64,000 bases of DNA. Origin: Humulus lupulus. Taxonomy: Eukaryota > Streptophyta > Magnoliopsida > Rosales > Cannabaceae. The notes beneath the pieces are model-generated. The model saw only the letters and a program-made list of their open reading frames with translations. It was not told the DNA's origin and made no database searches. Shown piece after piece: positions 38,917 through 51,160 of the stretch. How positions within the stretch are numbered: position 1 is the first letter of the stretch; the number at the start of each line of letters is the position of its first letter. A program made the position numbers and the translations under genes. The DNA lies in contig NC_084796.1 of assembly GCF_963169125.1 (NCBI RefSeq), forward strand, positions 218,884,448 to 218,948,447. Direction: 5' to 3'.

Positions 38917-40001
38917 ATGTCTATCTCTGGAAATCCCATCACTGCTTTGATTGCACAAGAAAAATTAACTGGTGATAACTTCATAAAATGGAAATCAAAT
39001 ATGATCTGTTGTTGGTTAGTGAAAACCACAAGTTTGTCCTAAATGAGGAATGTCGTGAAGAACCTGGCGCCAATGCCCCGAAACATGTTCGGGACAAATT
39101 TGATGCATGGATTCAATCCAATAACAAAGCCAAGTGCTATATGCTTGTAAGCATGAGTGATGTCTTACGAACAAAGCATGAATCCATAGAAACTGCTTTT
39201 GAGATACTAGAATCTCTTAAGGAAATGTTTGGGCGCCCATCTGATCAAAGTCGTCATGAGGCTACTAGAACCTACATGAATGCTAAGATGAAGAAAGGTC
39301 AATCTGTGCGTGAGCATGTTTTGAACATGATCAGTGTACTTCATGAAGCTAAGACGCATGGAGCAGTCATGGATGAAATGACACAAGTAAGCATTATACT
39401 TGAGTCTTTAACTCCTGCCTTTTCTGCATTCACAACAAATTATGTCATGAACAAATTAGATTTTAACATGACACAATTGCTGAATGAATTACAAACTTTT
39501 GAGTCTTTGAATAAGATTATCTCAAGTCAGGCTGAAGCAAAACCATCTTCTTCAAAGAAGAAAAGAAAAGGCAATAACAATGACAGCAAACCTAAAAAGG
39601 ACAATCCGAAAAAGGCAAAGAAGTCATCCAAGGCGCCCGAGAACAAAAAGAACAATGACCCCAAACAAAAGGCACCCAAAGGAAAGTGTTTCCATTGTAA
39701 TGTCGATGGTCATTGGAAGAGAAACTGTCCAAAGTATCTCGCCGAGCTAAAAGAGAAAAAGAAAGGTAAATCAGATTTACTTGTACGCAAAGCTTGTATG
39801 GTGGAACAAGATAAATTATCATGGATAGTTGATTCTAGTTCCACTAACCATGTTTGTTCTTGTTTGCAGATGCTTGAGTCCGCAAAGCAGTTGGAGCAAG
39901 GAGAGATGACTATGAGAGTGGGAAGTGGAGCGCTTGTTTCAGCTAAAGCATGTGGAACAGTCCGTTTAAATTTTGAAGAACAATTTTCTAGTTTTGAATA
40001 A
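38917..40001 (+). pseudogene. Copia gag and protease
   Basis: Starts at ATG 38917 (MSISGNPITALIAQEKLTGD). A frameshift near 39010 moves it to the frame of LLVSENHKFVLNEECREEP. It has the copia gag capsid region, a Lys-rich linker, zinc knuckle CFHCNVDGHWKRNC and protease start SWIVDSSSTNHVC. The catalytic triplet normally reads D-S/T-G; here it is D-S-S, so the protease is probably dead even apart from the frameshifts. Confidence 0.88.
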
Positions 40002-41465
40002 TGTGCCATTTATTCCTGAAATTACTAGAAACATTATTTCTTTACCTTTGTTACATGAACAAAATTTTAACATTTCTTTTAATAATAATATGATTTTATT
40101 TCAAGGAATGGGAACAATATTTGTCATGCAAAACAAAAGGACGGACTGTACATGCTTAATCCAATAGAAAAATCGCTCAATAATTATGAATTGTTTAAAG
40201 TAGTTGTTCCGCAAAGTAACAAAAGACAAAAGGTTTCTAAAGAAAATGACACGTATCTATGGCACTTAAGATTAGGTCATATCAGTTTAGATAGGATAAA
40301 TCGGTTAACTAAAAATGGACCTCTAAGGGAACTAACAGTTGGAACCCTACCGGTTTGTGAATCCTGTTTAGAAGGAAAATTGACTAAACGACCTTTCACT
40401 TCGAAGGGAACTAGAGCCAAAGAACCACTAGAGCTAATGCATAGTGATGTATGTGGTCCAATTAACATTCAAGCTCGAGGTGGTTATGAATATTTTGTCA
40501 CATTTACTGACGACTATTCTAGATACGGTCATGTGTACCTAATGCTTAAGAAGTCAGAAACTTTTGATAGGTTTAAAGACTTCAAAGCTTTAGCTGAGAA
40601 GCAATTAGGTAAATCTTTAAAAACACTCCGATCTGATCGTGGTGGTAAATATTTGAATTCTGAATTCAAAGATTTCTTGTTGGAGCATGGAATTCTATCC
40701 CAACTCACAGCACCTGGAATGCCACAACAAAACAGAGTTTCAGAGAGAAGAAACCGGACTCTGTTGGACATGGTCAGGTCTATGTTAAGCTACTCTTCAC
40801 TTCCCTTATCGTTTTGAGGATATGCACTTCAAATGTCTAACTACATTTTGAATGTAGTTCCGTCCAAAGCTGTGAAAAAGACACCTCTGGAACTATGGAA
40901 TGGAAATAAACCTAGTTTACGACATTTCCGTATTTGGGGTTGTCCTGCTCATGTGCTAAGACCTAAATCTGGAAAACTTGATTCTAGGTCTGAAGTGTGT
41001 ATATTCGTGGGCTATGCTCCAGAAACAAGAGGTGGATATTTCTATAGCCAAAGTGATCAAAAGGTATTTGTTTCGACAAATGCAACCTTTTTAGAACACG
41101 ACTATATGAATGATTTTAAACCTCGGAGCAAAGTAGTTTTAGAGGAACTAATGACAGATAAAATTTCATCTCCATTTTCTTCATCAGTTAATGATAAAAC
41201 AACCAAAGAAACCACATTTCCTGAAAAGGAAAAACCAGTGCAACGTCGTAGTGGGAGGATTGTGAGACAACCTATTCGTTACGAACATGAGGCACACGTT
41301 CTTGTATCAGATACTGAAAAGGACGATCCATTGACTTTTAAAGAAGCAATGGAAGACCCTGATGTTGATAAGTGGCAAGATTCCATGAATCAAGAAATGG
41401 AATCAATGTATTCCAATTCAGTCTGGGAACTTGTAGATCTACCTGACAATGTTAATGTCATTTGA
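39973..41465 (+). pseudogene. Copia protease end and integrase
   Basis: After two frameshifts (around 39980 and 40150) the integrase reads YLWHLRLGHISLDRINRL...CESCLEGK (H-H-C-C zinc module), then the core with HSDVCGPINI, LRSDRGGKYLNSEF and QNRVSERRNRTLLDM. TGA at 40815-40817 and TGA at 41463-41465 interrupt it. Between them lies the typical integrase C-terminal part (WGCPAHVLRPKSGKLDSRS, FVGYAPETRGGYF). Confidence 0.9.
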
Positions 41466-42900
41466 TGCAAATGGATCTACAAGAAGAAAAGGGGTGCAGA
41501 TGGAAAGGTAGAAACCTATAAAGCAAGGCTTGTGGCCAAAGGCTACACACAAAGAGAGGGTGTGGACTATGAAGAAACATTTTCTCCTGTGGCCATGCTT
41601 AAGTCCATTCGCATACTCTTATCCATAGCTGTCATCTATAATTATGAGATATGGCAAATGGACGTCAAGACAACTTTTTTGAATGGCCACCTTGATGAAA
41701 CCATTTATATGGAACAACCAGAAGGGTTTATAAAGAAGGATCAAGATCAAAAGGTATGCAAATTGTTGAAATCCATATATGGATTGAAACAAGCATCAAG
41801 ATCTTGGAACTTAACATTTGATGAAACTATTAAAACATATGGTTTCGAACAAAATGTTGACGAAGCATGTGTTTATAAATACATCAAAGGAAAAATTGTG
41901 GTTTTCTTAGTTCTTTACGTTGATGATATCCTACTCATTGGGAATGATGTAGAGACATTATCAAATGTAAAGAAATGGTTGGCTGACAAATTCCAAATGA
42001 AAGATTTGGGAGAAGCGAGCTATGTTCTAGGCATTAAAATTCTAAGAGATAGAAAGAACAAGCTCCTAGCACTTTCACAAGCAAATTATATTGATAAAGT
42101 GCTTGAAAGATTCTCTATGGAGAATTCCAAAAAGGGTCAATTGCCAACCAGACATGGAATTACTCTTTGCAAAGATCAGTGTCCAAAGACACCACAAGAG
42201 CAAGAGGATATGAGAAAGTATCCCTATCATCAGCTGTAGGGAGCCTAATGTATGCAATGTTATGTACTAGACCTGACATATGTTATGCAGTAGGGATTGT
42301 CTGTCGTTATCAATCAAATCCAGGTTTGGAACACTGGATTGCGGTGAAACATATTCTCAAGTATCTCAGGAGAACGAGAGACTATATGCTAGTATATTCG
42401 GGTAGTGACCTCAAACCTACTGGATACACTAACTCAGATTTTCAATCTGACAAGGATAGTAGAAAGTCTACTTCTGGGTCAGTATTCACTCTTGGTGGTG
42501 GAGCAGTTGTCTGGAGAAGCATTAAGCAATCCAGTATAGCTGATTCAACCATGGAAGCTGAATACATAGCAGCTTGTGAAGCAGCTAAGGAAGCAGTTTG
42601 GCTGAAAAAGTTCTACACAGATTTGGAAGTAATTCCAGAAGTGGAGAAACCACTTGTTCTTTACTGTGACAACAGTGGAGTAGTGGCCAATGCTAAAGAA
42701 CCAAGAAGCCACAAGAGGGGAAAGCATATAGAGCGCAAATACCACTTGTCAGAGAAATCGTACATAGAGGAGATGTGACCATTCTGAAAATTGCATCAGA
42801 ACACAACCTGGTAGACCCGTTCACGAAGATGCTTCCAGCAAAGCAATTCGAGGGTCATGTACGTAATATGGGAATGAGACAAATGCCTCACTTGCTTTAA
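41466..42900 (+). pseudogene. Copia reverse transcriptase and RNase H
   Basis: RT blocks CKWIYKKKRGADGKVETYKA, QMDVKTTFLNGHLDE, KSIYGLKQASRSWN and catalytic LYVDDILLIG. RNase H shows YTNSDFQSDKDSRKSTSG, STMEAEYIAACEAAKEAVWL and LYCDNSGV. Frameshifts lie near 42200 and 42770. The C-terminal stretch (DPFTKMLPAKQFEGHV) ends at TAA 42898-42900 just before the polypurine tract. Confidence 0.92.
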
Positions 42901-42915
42901 GTACAAGTGGGAGAT

Positions 42916-44800
42916 TGTTAGGAGTGTGTCCTAAAAGCATGTAAAGACATTTGTTTTTTCTGTGAATAAATAAATATAATGGTTTATTATTATTGTCATA
43001 TTTAGATTGTTAAATTATTGTTTGAATAATTTTGTAAATATCAGAAAAATTCCATATTCATTATTGAGGGTGTGATCTTGTATTAGTACGAGAGACTTAA
43101 GATCACATGAATGAATAAAAATAGTCAACAACAACAAATTAAAGTTATGGAATTCTTTAATTGGAGTTGTAAGTACGGTTTACTGAGTATCATAATGATA
43201 CAAATAATCTAGATTCAGATTATTGATGTGGAAAGACATCTCGGTAAATGTGCTTTATATAATATGATTATATATGACATGGACCGATATGAATTAAAGT
43301 CTTTATCCAAAAATCATTTAATAATAAAGACTTGTAATTCATATCATAACTGATGATCATTTATAGATCAACCTAAATCCTGAATGTTCATGAACTCCTG
43401 TTCATGTTTATTAAATCTTTTGATTCATTCGTTAAGGTCTCTTCAAAGAATGAGGCTAATGACTTTTGTTTTGGAGATTTAATATCATGGATGGCTGGGA
43501 ACATGTATCAACAATACGGAATCTAATCTTTCCTAAATGATCGTATATTAATTCCCTTAAGGGTTAATTCTGGAACTGAATGATTTTGAGCTCAAATCTA
43601 TAATCAGATTATAGATTAATTATTCACTAGTGAATTAATGGTACTTATGGAATAAGAAGCAAATTAGAAAGGTTAAATGGTAATTCTTCCATTCTAATTT
43701 ATGAACTAATTAATTAGAGGGTTGAACTATTGTAAGATGGTTATATCAATGGACGACTTAAGAAAAATATTTCTGTAAAAGTATATCTATAACATAAAGA
43801 GTGCAATTCTGAATTTATAGTGGAGTAATATCAGAATTAATAAATTAACTATTATAATTAAAGAGTTTAATTATTTAGTTTCAATTTATTGGAGTTTAAT
43901 GTTATAGGTCCATGGTCCCCGAAATGGCTCAAACAAACACTAACAAAGGTAAATACAAAAATGGGCAAAAAGGACTTATGTGATAAGTAAAATATTTTTC
44001 TATGTATCAAACATAATTATTGCTTAATTATGTGTAATTAATTAATTATTTGATTTAACAAAAAAATAATTAATTTTGAATTAATTAATTTTTGGGATTT
44101 TTGGTATTTAAATAATAATAAAAATTGGGAAAAATCACATGCCATCACAGGCATGTGGTACACATGTGGCACAGTGCACAGGCACTGTGCTACACGCATA
44201 AGAGAGTGTACTCAGTCTCTTGATTCCACAATTTTAGTTATCTAAATATTAAATAAATAATGAGATATTTTAATATGATTAAAATATTATTATTTAAACA
44301 AAAATCTGATAACTAATCAGTTATTTTGAATTTGTTTAAAATAACAAATATTTTAATATATAGGATATCAGTTTTTGACAGAACGTAACTTTTAAGGGAT
44401 AGAAAAATATCTAGAAATCTCTCTCAGAGAAAGAGAACAGTGACATAAACAAAAGTCATCGTTCTTCAAACAAAACCTAGGTCCAAAACTTTATCAGATC
44501 TCATGTGTTGAGAACATCTGATAAATAGTTTATTGCCTATTATTTGTATAGTGAGCCCACACTCGTTCTTTGTGTGCCTGAGAACATTTTGGAAGATCTT
44601 GGTGTGAGATCTCGAGGATTTAGCCATACGAAAAGATAGCAGCAAGGAAGGACCTGAGGTAATTTTTCTATTCATGTCCTTGATTCAATATATATATATG
44701 CATGTGAAGAAGTAGATTTAGAAATCTTATGGGATTAATCTAACAATTTGATTGTTGTTCCGCTACGTATAATCTCTGATTTGATCAATAAAAACCAACA
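42916..44800 (+). repeat. Copia 3' LTR
   Basis: 1885 bp, partner of 35153-37037. Follows the polypurine tract directly. Confidence 0.95.
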
Positions 44801-44895
44801 GAATCATGGGACGAGTTGGTCCCAGAATGTATCTCTACTTCTAGTTGCATCATTTTCTTTCCATTATTTGAGTCATTCTCCTCACTACTCGCCAT

Positions 44896-46526
44896 TACTC
44901 TAGACTTGAAAACCAAAAACCAAACAAGATGTCTATGGTTGCTTCTGGAGGTGTTTAAACTGAAGTTGTTTATTAGTTTGGTTTTTATGATTCTATATAA
45001 CAACTCTTGAACGCTGAAAGAATGGAGTTATGAACCGTCTTTAATGCTTCACCTGTCCTGCGTACTAGTTTTTCATTAGCCTTCACTTTGTTCCCAAAAT
45101 GTCATTCGCTTTTAATCCTCCTTGTTAATGTAATAATAAAATTAAACTTGGAGCATTTACGTATAATAATAGGGTAACATGTTCATATGTCAATTGGTGG
45201 TATAACCTCAAGTTTATTTTATATGCATTATATAAACTGGCTCTCTTAATGAAAAAAAAATTATATGCATTATATTTGGTCGTTTAAATGTTCAAATATA
45301 GTGATATGCCAAATAAGTGGCTTTGCGTGGGTCCTGGCTTGTGGAGGATGTGGACCACGTGTTACGATATTAGCTGTACATATGACATGTTGATAATCAC
45401 GGCTCCAAGTTGATATTGCTTACTAATGATATGTTGCAATAAATGACAATACACTCTTTCAAAAACTCTCTTCTTTCTTTTCCATATCTTAAATCAGTCA
45501 ATTAAAGAATATACACTACATGATTTTGATTTGAAAATTTTCAAGAAACCTAGACAGTAGGCTACAGCTGAAATCTTCACAGTTTGAAATGAACCAGTAT
45601 AGGAAGTAGCAATAAATAGTCAGCAATACAGCTAGTTTTGATGGCTTATTATTTAAACTTTTTTCTTCCTTTTTTCTGATTTTTTTGTTTGATAGATGTA
45701 CACCTATGGATGAGTACACAATAAAATGTGAATGATCACTTTAGAAACATAATTAAATATTGAATCACCCGAATTGTCCCTAATCCAGTCAATAAACACC
45801 ATTTTTACTCCCATTTTATATGGTAAGGCATAGTTGAATCACAAAATGATGGTTGTATTAATGTACATAACTATATAATTGTATTTCACTGTAATTTATA
45901 AACATATTTTACTATTTATTAATCGTTATTATCGATTCTAATTTTTTCGTTATAAAAAATCTCTCTCACTGTCAGAAAGGATTCCCATTTAAATATAATA
46001 ATTTAATATAATGTTTGGTTGATTAAATAAGTGTTACAAAATGTCATTATTTAATCTAAGTGGGGGAATGTCATATCATTTTAAATAATATAATGTTAAA
46101 TTAAATAATGTGACTAAAATGTGATTTATCACATAAATCTGATTTGTCATAGCTTGTAACATATTATTGTGAGTTACAAAATTGGGCACATGTGTGTGCC
46201 CAATTGTGAAATATTTTGGAGTTACAAATTTTGTAACTCCCAAATATTACCAATTAATGTGTAGATTGTGTATTACACATTTGAGTTTGGGACGTTTTAG
46301 AAAGACGTTCTCTACACCTCAAGATGTGGGTGGACACATAGAGAACAACAATCAAATTTGTTAATCAAAACCCTACCTCACTTAAATGAAATAATTGATT
46401 AAAATCAATTTCTTTTATTTCCAAACACACAATTTCAAAAATTGCATTAATTCAATAATAAATTGTGCAACTTCAATTATGACATAACTGTATATTAATG
46501 CCTAAGAAAAAATGCATGGTTATTGA
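44896..46526. other. Spacer upstream of gene R, with hairpins at 46181-46248
   Basis: AT-rich, no gene seen. Two strong palindromes lie near the right side: ATTGGGCACA / TGTGCCCAAT around 46181-46204, and GGAGTTACAAA / TTTGTAACTCC around 46218-46240 with the pairing extending outwards. They may belong to an unrecognised LTR or MITE remnant. Confidence 0.4.
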
Positions 46527-48191
46527 TGAGGCATGCTGAGTGCTATATATATGGACATTTATTGCATTGTAAATGCATAGCAGCACATGTGATTATGGCT
46601 AGGGATGCACATTTTCCCTATGGGGACGGGGCCCCGCAGGGATCTGCCCCTAATGGGGCGGGGAATCCTCGTCTAAATGGGGAATGGGGCGGGGATGGGG
46701 ATAGCATTCCCTGCCCCGACGGGGCCCCGTTTAAATTTGTATATATTTTTGTAATATTTTATATATTTCTTTATGTGTTTTTGTAGTATATTAGTAACTT
46801 TTTTAATATTTTAAAATTTATTTAGGATAATATTTAATATTTTAAATAATAAATATTGTGAAATATTTTAATTTACATATAATTTACGATTTTTATTTTA
46901 AAATTTATTTTTTAAATAAATGGGTTCCCTGTGGGGATTCCCCACCCTGTCCCCGACGGGGAATAAGCGGGAATGGGGCAGGGACAGTAATTAGAAATAT
47001 AAATGGGGATGGGGATGGGGGGAGCACTCCCCGCCAATTCCCCGCCCCGTGTGCATCACTAATTATGGCATGAATATTGAATATGAGATTGATTAGAGCT
47101 TGAGTCTGTAAATGTGCATGATCATAATTATGCTAGTGAATGTTGAGTAAGCATGTTGAATGCCTTATATTTGGATATTTGACATATGATATACACCTCG
47201 GTGCATTTCTTACTTGTGAGTCGAACTGACTCCATAGTCAGAATCGACAATGGTGTTAGTATTGACTGTCAAGCTGTGACTTGTTAGTGAAGTTCGACAG
47301 TAGTACTGAGCACTGGTCGTATGGAATTGACCTATGAGTTAAGAACGGTATTAGCGTGTTTAACGCAAGCCAAAAAGATTAGATCTAATTGACATAAGCA
47401 TTATCGACATAAGTATGAAATGCTTGACCGACCTTAAGTTCGATTAAAACAAAAGCGCTTGTCTAGTGTAAAGGCTAGTTACTTATAGAGCCAGAGCTAG
47501 AGCCCATGGCTTAGGGTGCAGAGCCCAAGTTCGTGACTCCATAGTCACTTATCTGGTTCAAGTTTGTAACACCTTAGTCACTTATCTGATTCGGCTGCAA
47601 GCCCCAACATGATTACTAGAATCATTATTGATATTCACTTAGGATTGACTTGATAGTCATCCATACAAAAGGGCAGGGCCCACAATCATTTGTTAAGGAA
47701 GTACCTGCATGCATGAATAGGGCTATTATTTCTAGGCATGCTTATTATGATTCAGTGACATGTTATTACCTGTTCATGAGCTTATTGAGTTTTCTTGCTG
47801 AACCTCGATTCACGGGTGCTATGTGGTGTAGGTAAAGGCAAAAGAAAGCTGGACCATCCTTGAGACGGAGAGCTTAGGTGACAATGTGTACATATGCGGC
47901 CACTCGACCGCCACGACCGAGGGTTTGAAAGAGGAACTAGGGTTAAACCAGATTCCGCCGCTTAGTGAAACATTATAAATCTTTTATTGTAATTAACCTT
48001 TAAAATGTATTTTGGGATCCCAATGTGTATAGTAAACGTTTTAGTGAAAGGTTGTATCTTTGACCAAAAAGTTTTTAAAGCTAAATCGTTAATCACATTT
48101 AGTTACACGATTATGGCCAAATGGCTCAGTTAACGAGTTAGCACTGTTTAAAATGCACAACGTAACGATCCCTGGGTAGTAGGGCGTTACA
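46527..48191 (+). repeat. Degenerate LTR of the TGTAACG..CGTTACA family (copy A)
   Basis: Its 3' half matches the solo LTR at 59876-62243: TTCTTGCTG, CACGGGTGCTA, GTGG(T/C)G(T/C)AGGTAAAGGCA, GGGATCCC and a GGGCGTTACA end at 48191. Five bases ATTGA follow the end and also precede TG at 46527, which makes a possible target duplication, but the 5' start does not resemble the other copy. The left boundary is therefore uncertain. Confidence 0.55.
46600..47061. mobile_element. hAT-type non-autonomous element (MITE), GC-rich subterminal repeats
   Basis: Starts TAGGGATGCACA and ends TGTGCATCACTA, an inverted terminal repeat with one mismatch. The eight bases ATTATGGC flank both sides (46592-46599 and 47062-47069), the 8-bp target duplication typical of hAT elements. 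Both subterminal regions are packed with GGGGATGGGG, GGGGCGGGG and CCCCGACGGGG motifs, while the centre is AT-rich. No coding capacity. Confidence 0.9.
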
Positions 48192-49077
48192 ATTGACTTT
48201 ACTAGTGAAGGTTATTTCATAATCTAATTATGAATTTGACGTCAATAAACTTTTCAGATCCAAATGTTGTCTCAACCAGATAGGTAACCATCATTCAATC
48301 TATAATGCTACTGGATTGTACTAGCAGTAATTAATCTAAAGATTCTAAAAAGTATTTTTTTTTGTAATCTTTTTGTAATAATAATAGTATATGTTAAGTC
48401 TATCTACTAATGAAGAATTTTAGGTCCCAAAATACAATTTCATTCCCACAACTAATTGAAGATGTTGTGCCTTTTTTATTACTTAAATACGCGCAAAGTT
48501 GTCGTTAAAGTATCAATTGTTAATTATAATATTAACCCAAATATATGTTTTACTATTGGTCATAATCGTGTAACTAAACGAGATTAACAGTTCTAAATAG
48601 AAAGATTTTTGGTCAAGATAAAAACATTTCACCGTATACATTGGATCCCAAAATACATATAAAAGGTGGATTACAATAACAGAGTTACAACATGCCGGCC
48701 TAAGCAGCAAAATAGGGTTTAACCCCGTTATGATGCCAATTTTTTTAGAAACAGGACTAAATAATGATTACTTTATTTATTTAATTCCATATATTCAATA
48801 TTGTTTTTTAAAATTTATTTATACAATATTAATTTCTTTACAGTAAATTAGGGTCAAATGTTTTGAAATGTGTATTAAAAATTTCTTCATTTAATTAACA
48901 ACAATTATTATGTAATATTTTAAAATTGTGGGACCGAGCCCATATTGGTCGAATTATACACCCAAAGTTAGGGAAAAATATAAATAAAATTTTATATTTT
49001 ACAACTAAATAGAAAGATTTCTGCCTTGCCAACGAGATACGAAGGTTAAAAAAAAAGTAACACCAAGTTTGTAGACC
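48192..49077. repeat. Spacer with an inverted fragment of the same LTR family (copy C)
   Basis: At about 48555-48730 the minus strand matches the 3' part of copy A (TGTATTTTGGGATCC, TTTAGTTACACGATTATG, GGTTAAACC). The fragment is thus inverted relative to the copy ending at 48191, with under 400 bp between them. The rest of the interval shows nothing supported. Confidence 0.6.
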
Positions 49078-49970
49078 ATGGGGAAAACAAGTGAGTTTGG
49101 GAAGATAGGGAAGTGCAGTCGTACAGAGACCAAAATGATGGAGTCATTCCAACAAGAATCTCCACCGGCAAGTGAATGGTTGGATTCGTCAGACACTTAT
49201 TCGGGGTACTCCGGAAAATATAGGTCTGGACCGACCCTGCAACTCAGTCAAATGATGGCGGAAAAGAATGTTTTGCCCAGTACTAAGAAGAAGCGTTAAA
49301 CCATCACTTCTTCTCATAAGCTTGGCTTGACCAGTAAGACACAATCCGTTGTAATTGAGCATAGGGGTGATAAGGCGACATTTGTACCACTCCCCTCTGA
49401 ATCTAACTATTTAGAACAAGAAAAGCATGGTTTGGGCAAGGAAAAGCAATGGAATACCTCTTTCTTTTTGGATTGAAGTGAGAAGGAAGGTAATTATTCA
49501 CATTAACCTATTTCTGGTCTAACATTATGAGTACGTTTGGGTTAGATTGTAATTGTAGCTTAGAAAGGTTTTTACTGTCATTGCATCATCAGGGTAGTTC
49601 TGATTGATGAGCCCAAACCTGTCGAACACTAAGAAACTGCGTTGAAAACAGGTAACCCCTACTCGGAAAAGTTCCATTGCCCTTATTATTGGAGCTCTAC
49701 AATGAGTGTAGAACATCATCACACGAAACTTAGGAGATTGCCTGAACTCCACCCTGGTCTAGTAACTCACACTATGTTTGAAAAGTTTATGATGGCAAAA
49801 GTCAAGGACATCCACATTCTCCTTGTCGATTTCATGTGAAGGCAGAATCCACACTGTGCTACGACGTCGATGCAGATGGATGGTACCACTGCTTCAGGGA
49901 GTCGTATAGGTGAAGGGACGTCGAAGAAAAAAAAGGGAAAGCAAATCGGAGAAAAATAATAATTTCCCGT
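49078..49970 (+). pseudogene. Small Ser/Lys-rich protein, probable paralogue of gene P
   Basis: Starts at ATG 49078 (MGKTSEFGKIGKCSRTET). It contains WLDSSDTYSGYSGKYRSGP and VLPSTKKKR before a TAA at about 49297-49299. Coding character continues in frame past the stop (TSKTQSVVIEHRGDK) to about 49470. A second coding-like patch at 49642-49970 ends in a basic tail (GTSKKKKGKQIGE). The order of blocks parallels gene P at 31-32 kb. No domain is recognised. Decayed or mis-spliced as read. Confidence 0.4.
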
Positions 49971-51160
49971 ATGTGTAATTCCAATGAAAAATTCACCTTA
50001 GAGGACTTATTATTAGGGAAGGTATTAAGTTATTGTCAACACTTAAGTTTCTTACCAGCCTTTTTTTTTTTTTTTTTTGCAATGAAAAAGTGGAAAACTA
50101 ACCTATTTCTTTCCTAGTATAATCTGTACAATTTTGAGGTAGTCAATGCAACGTTTATTAATACTTTAACATTGTCCTACAACTTGAAAACTTGATACTA
50201 CTAGCTAATGATTGTTTTATGTGAACCATTTTTGAAAAAACATTTAGCAAATTAATTTACGTTTTACTGATATTAAAAATGAAGTAAGACATCCGGTTTT
50301 GATTGTTGTACAAATGATGTGTAAACTTACTTTCACATGTGCGTTATAATTTGGAATAAAGATTTTGATGATTCGGACATCCACAAATATTTAAAGTAAA
50401 AAACTTATGTGTCTTAGATTTAAACCTGATTTTACTTTTAATTTACATTATCGTGAAATAGCATAAGATGCAGTTTAAATTTTTCGGCTGAGGAGGGATG
50501 AACTAGATTGGTGATGAATGAGGGTTCTAAAACTTAGAAAATCTATAGCATAATGCAAGAACAACAACAACATAATAGTATATAGGCTGGCAATTTCCTT
50601 AAAAAAAATATTACAATAACCAAATGTAAGAATAAAATCTATGTTTTGTTTTGTTCAACAATGGAGAAAGTCTCATCAAGGAACATGAATGAGTCTTTAT
50701 GGAGATCAAATTTTTATTCAGTACCCGAGGTAATAGTTTTGAAAACAACATGGTCCAATAAAGCAAATGACCCAACCATTATACAACATTTCCCAAAATG
50801 AACCAAACTAATTTGAATGTAATGACTTCATATGAGTGAATTTAATTATCCAACCATGGCAGTCACATTTAGGCCATAGTTTTGGTTACGTTAGTAGTTC
50901 TAAGCAAGTACGACACCCTATGTAGATTACCTACTCTGATTTTGTGTATTCTACACGAAATTTCCTTAGATGCTTGGTGCTTGGTGCTTGGTGAATAGCC
51001 CTGCCTACTCATATCCCCTACTAACATATGAGCACCATAAGAAAGGAATAATTAAAATAAGGCTAATGACACTAAGTATTAGCTAACTCAGAGTAAATAT
51101 ATATTTATTATATAACAACGGAAATGAGTGATAATCATATCCCACGTGCGTTAACTGATA
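49971..51160. other. AT-rich spacer
   Basis: No gene or repeat supported. Includes a run of about 20 T near 50061. Confidence 0.4.

Larger units (their letters stand above)
35153..44800 (+). mobile_element. Ty1/copia LTR retrotransposon, 9.65 kb, defective
   Basis: Two LTRs of identical length (1885 bp), five-base target duplication GAATC on both sides (35148-35152, 44801-44805), tRNA-Met primer-binding site, gag-protease-integrase-RT-RNase H in copia order, and polypurine tract AAGTGGGAGAT before the 3' LTR. By eye the LTRs differ at about 34 positions (roughly 1.8%), so it appears younger than the gypsy element. Several frameshifts and stops break the polyprotein. Confidence 0.95.
34850..44895 (-). 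pseudogene. Small acidic coiled-coil protein split by the copia element (cargo gene R)
   Basis: The 5' part is 44895-44806 (ATG, MASSEENDSNNGKKMMQLEV). The 3' part is 35152-34850 and ends ...LIVVDLVKLNARVLGNKL. Counting the five-base target duplication once, the total is 393 nt, an exact multiple of three, and the frame runs straight across the insertion point. One in-frame TAG lies at 35113-35111. The C-terminal half is a coiled coil (ERVQNLEEYTRNTEEVLDEL, AIADLTIRMYSID). No known family. The perfect phase after excision is good evidence that this was a gene before the copia insertion. Confidence 0.65.
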
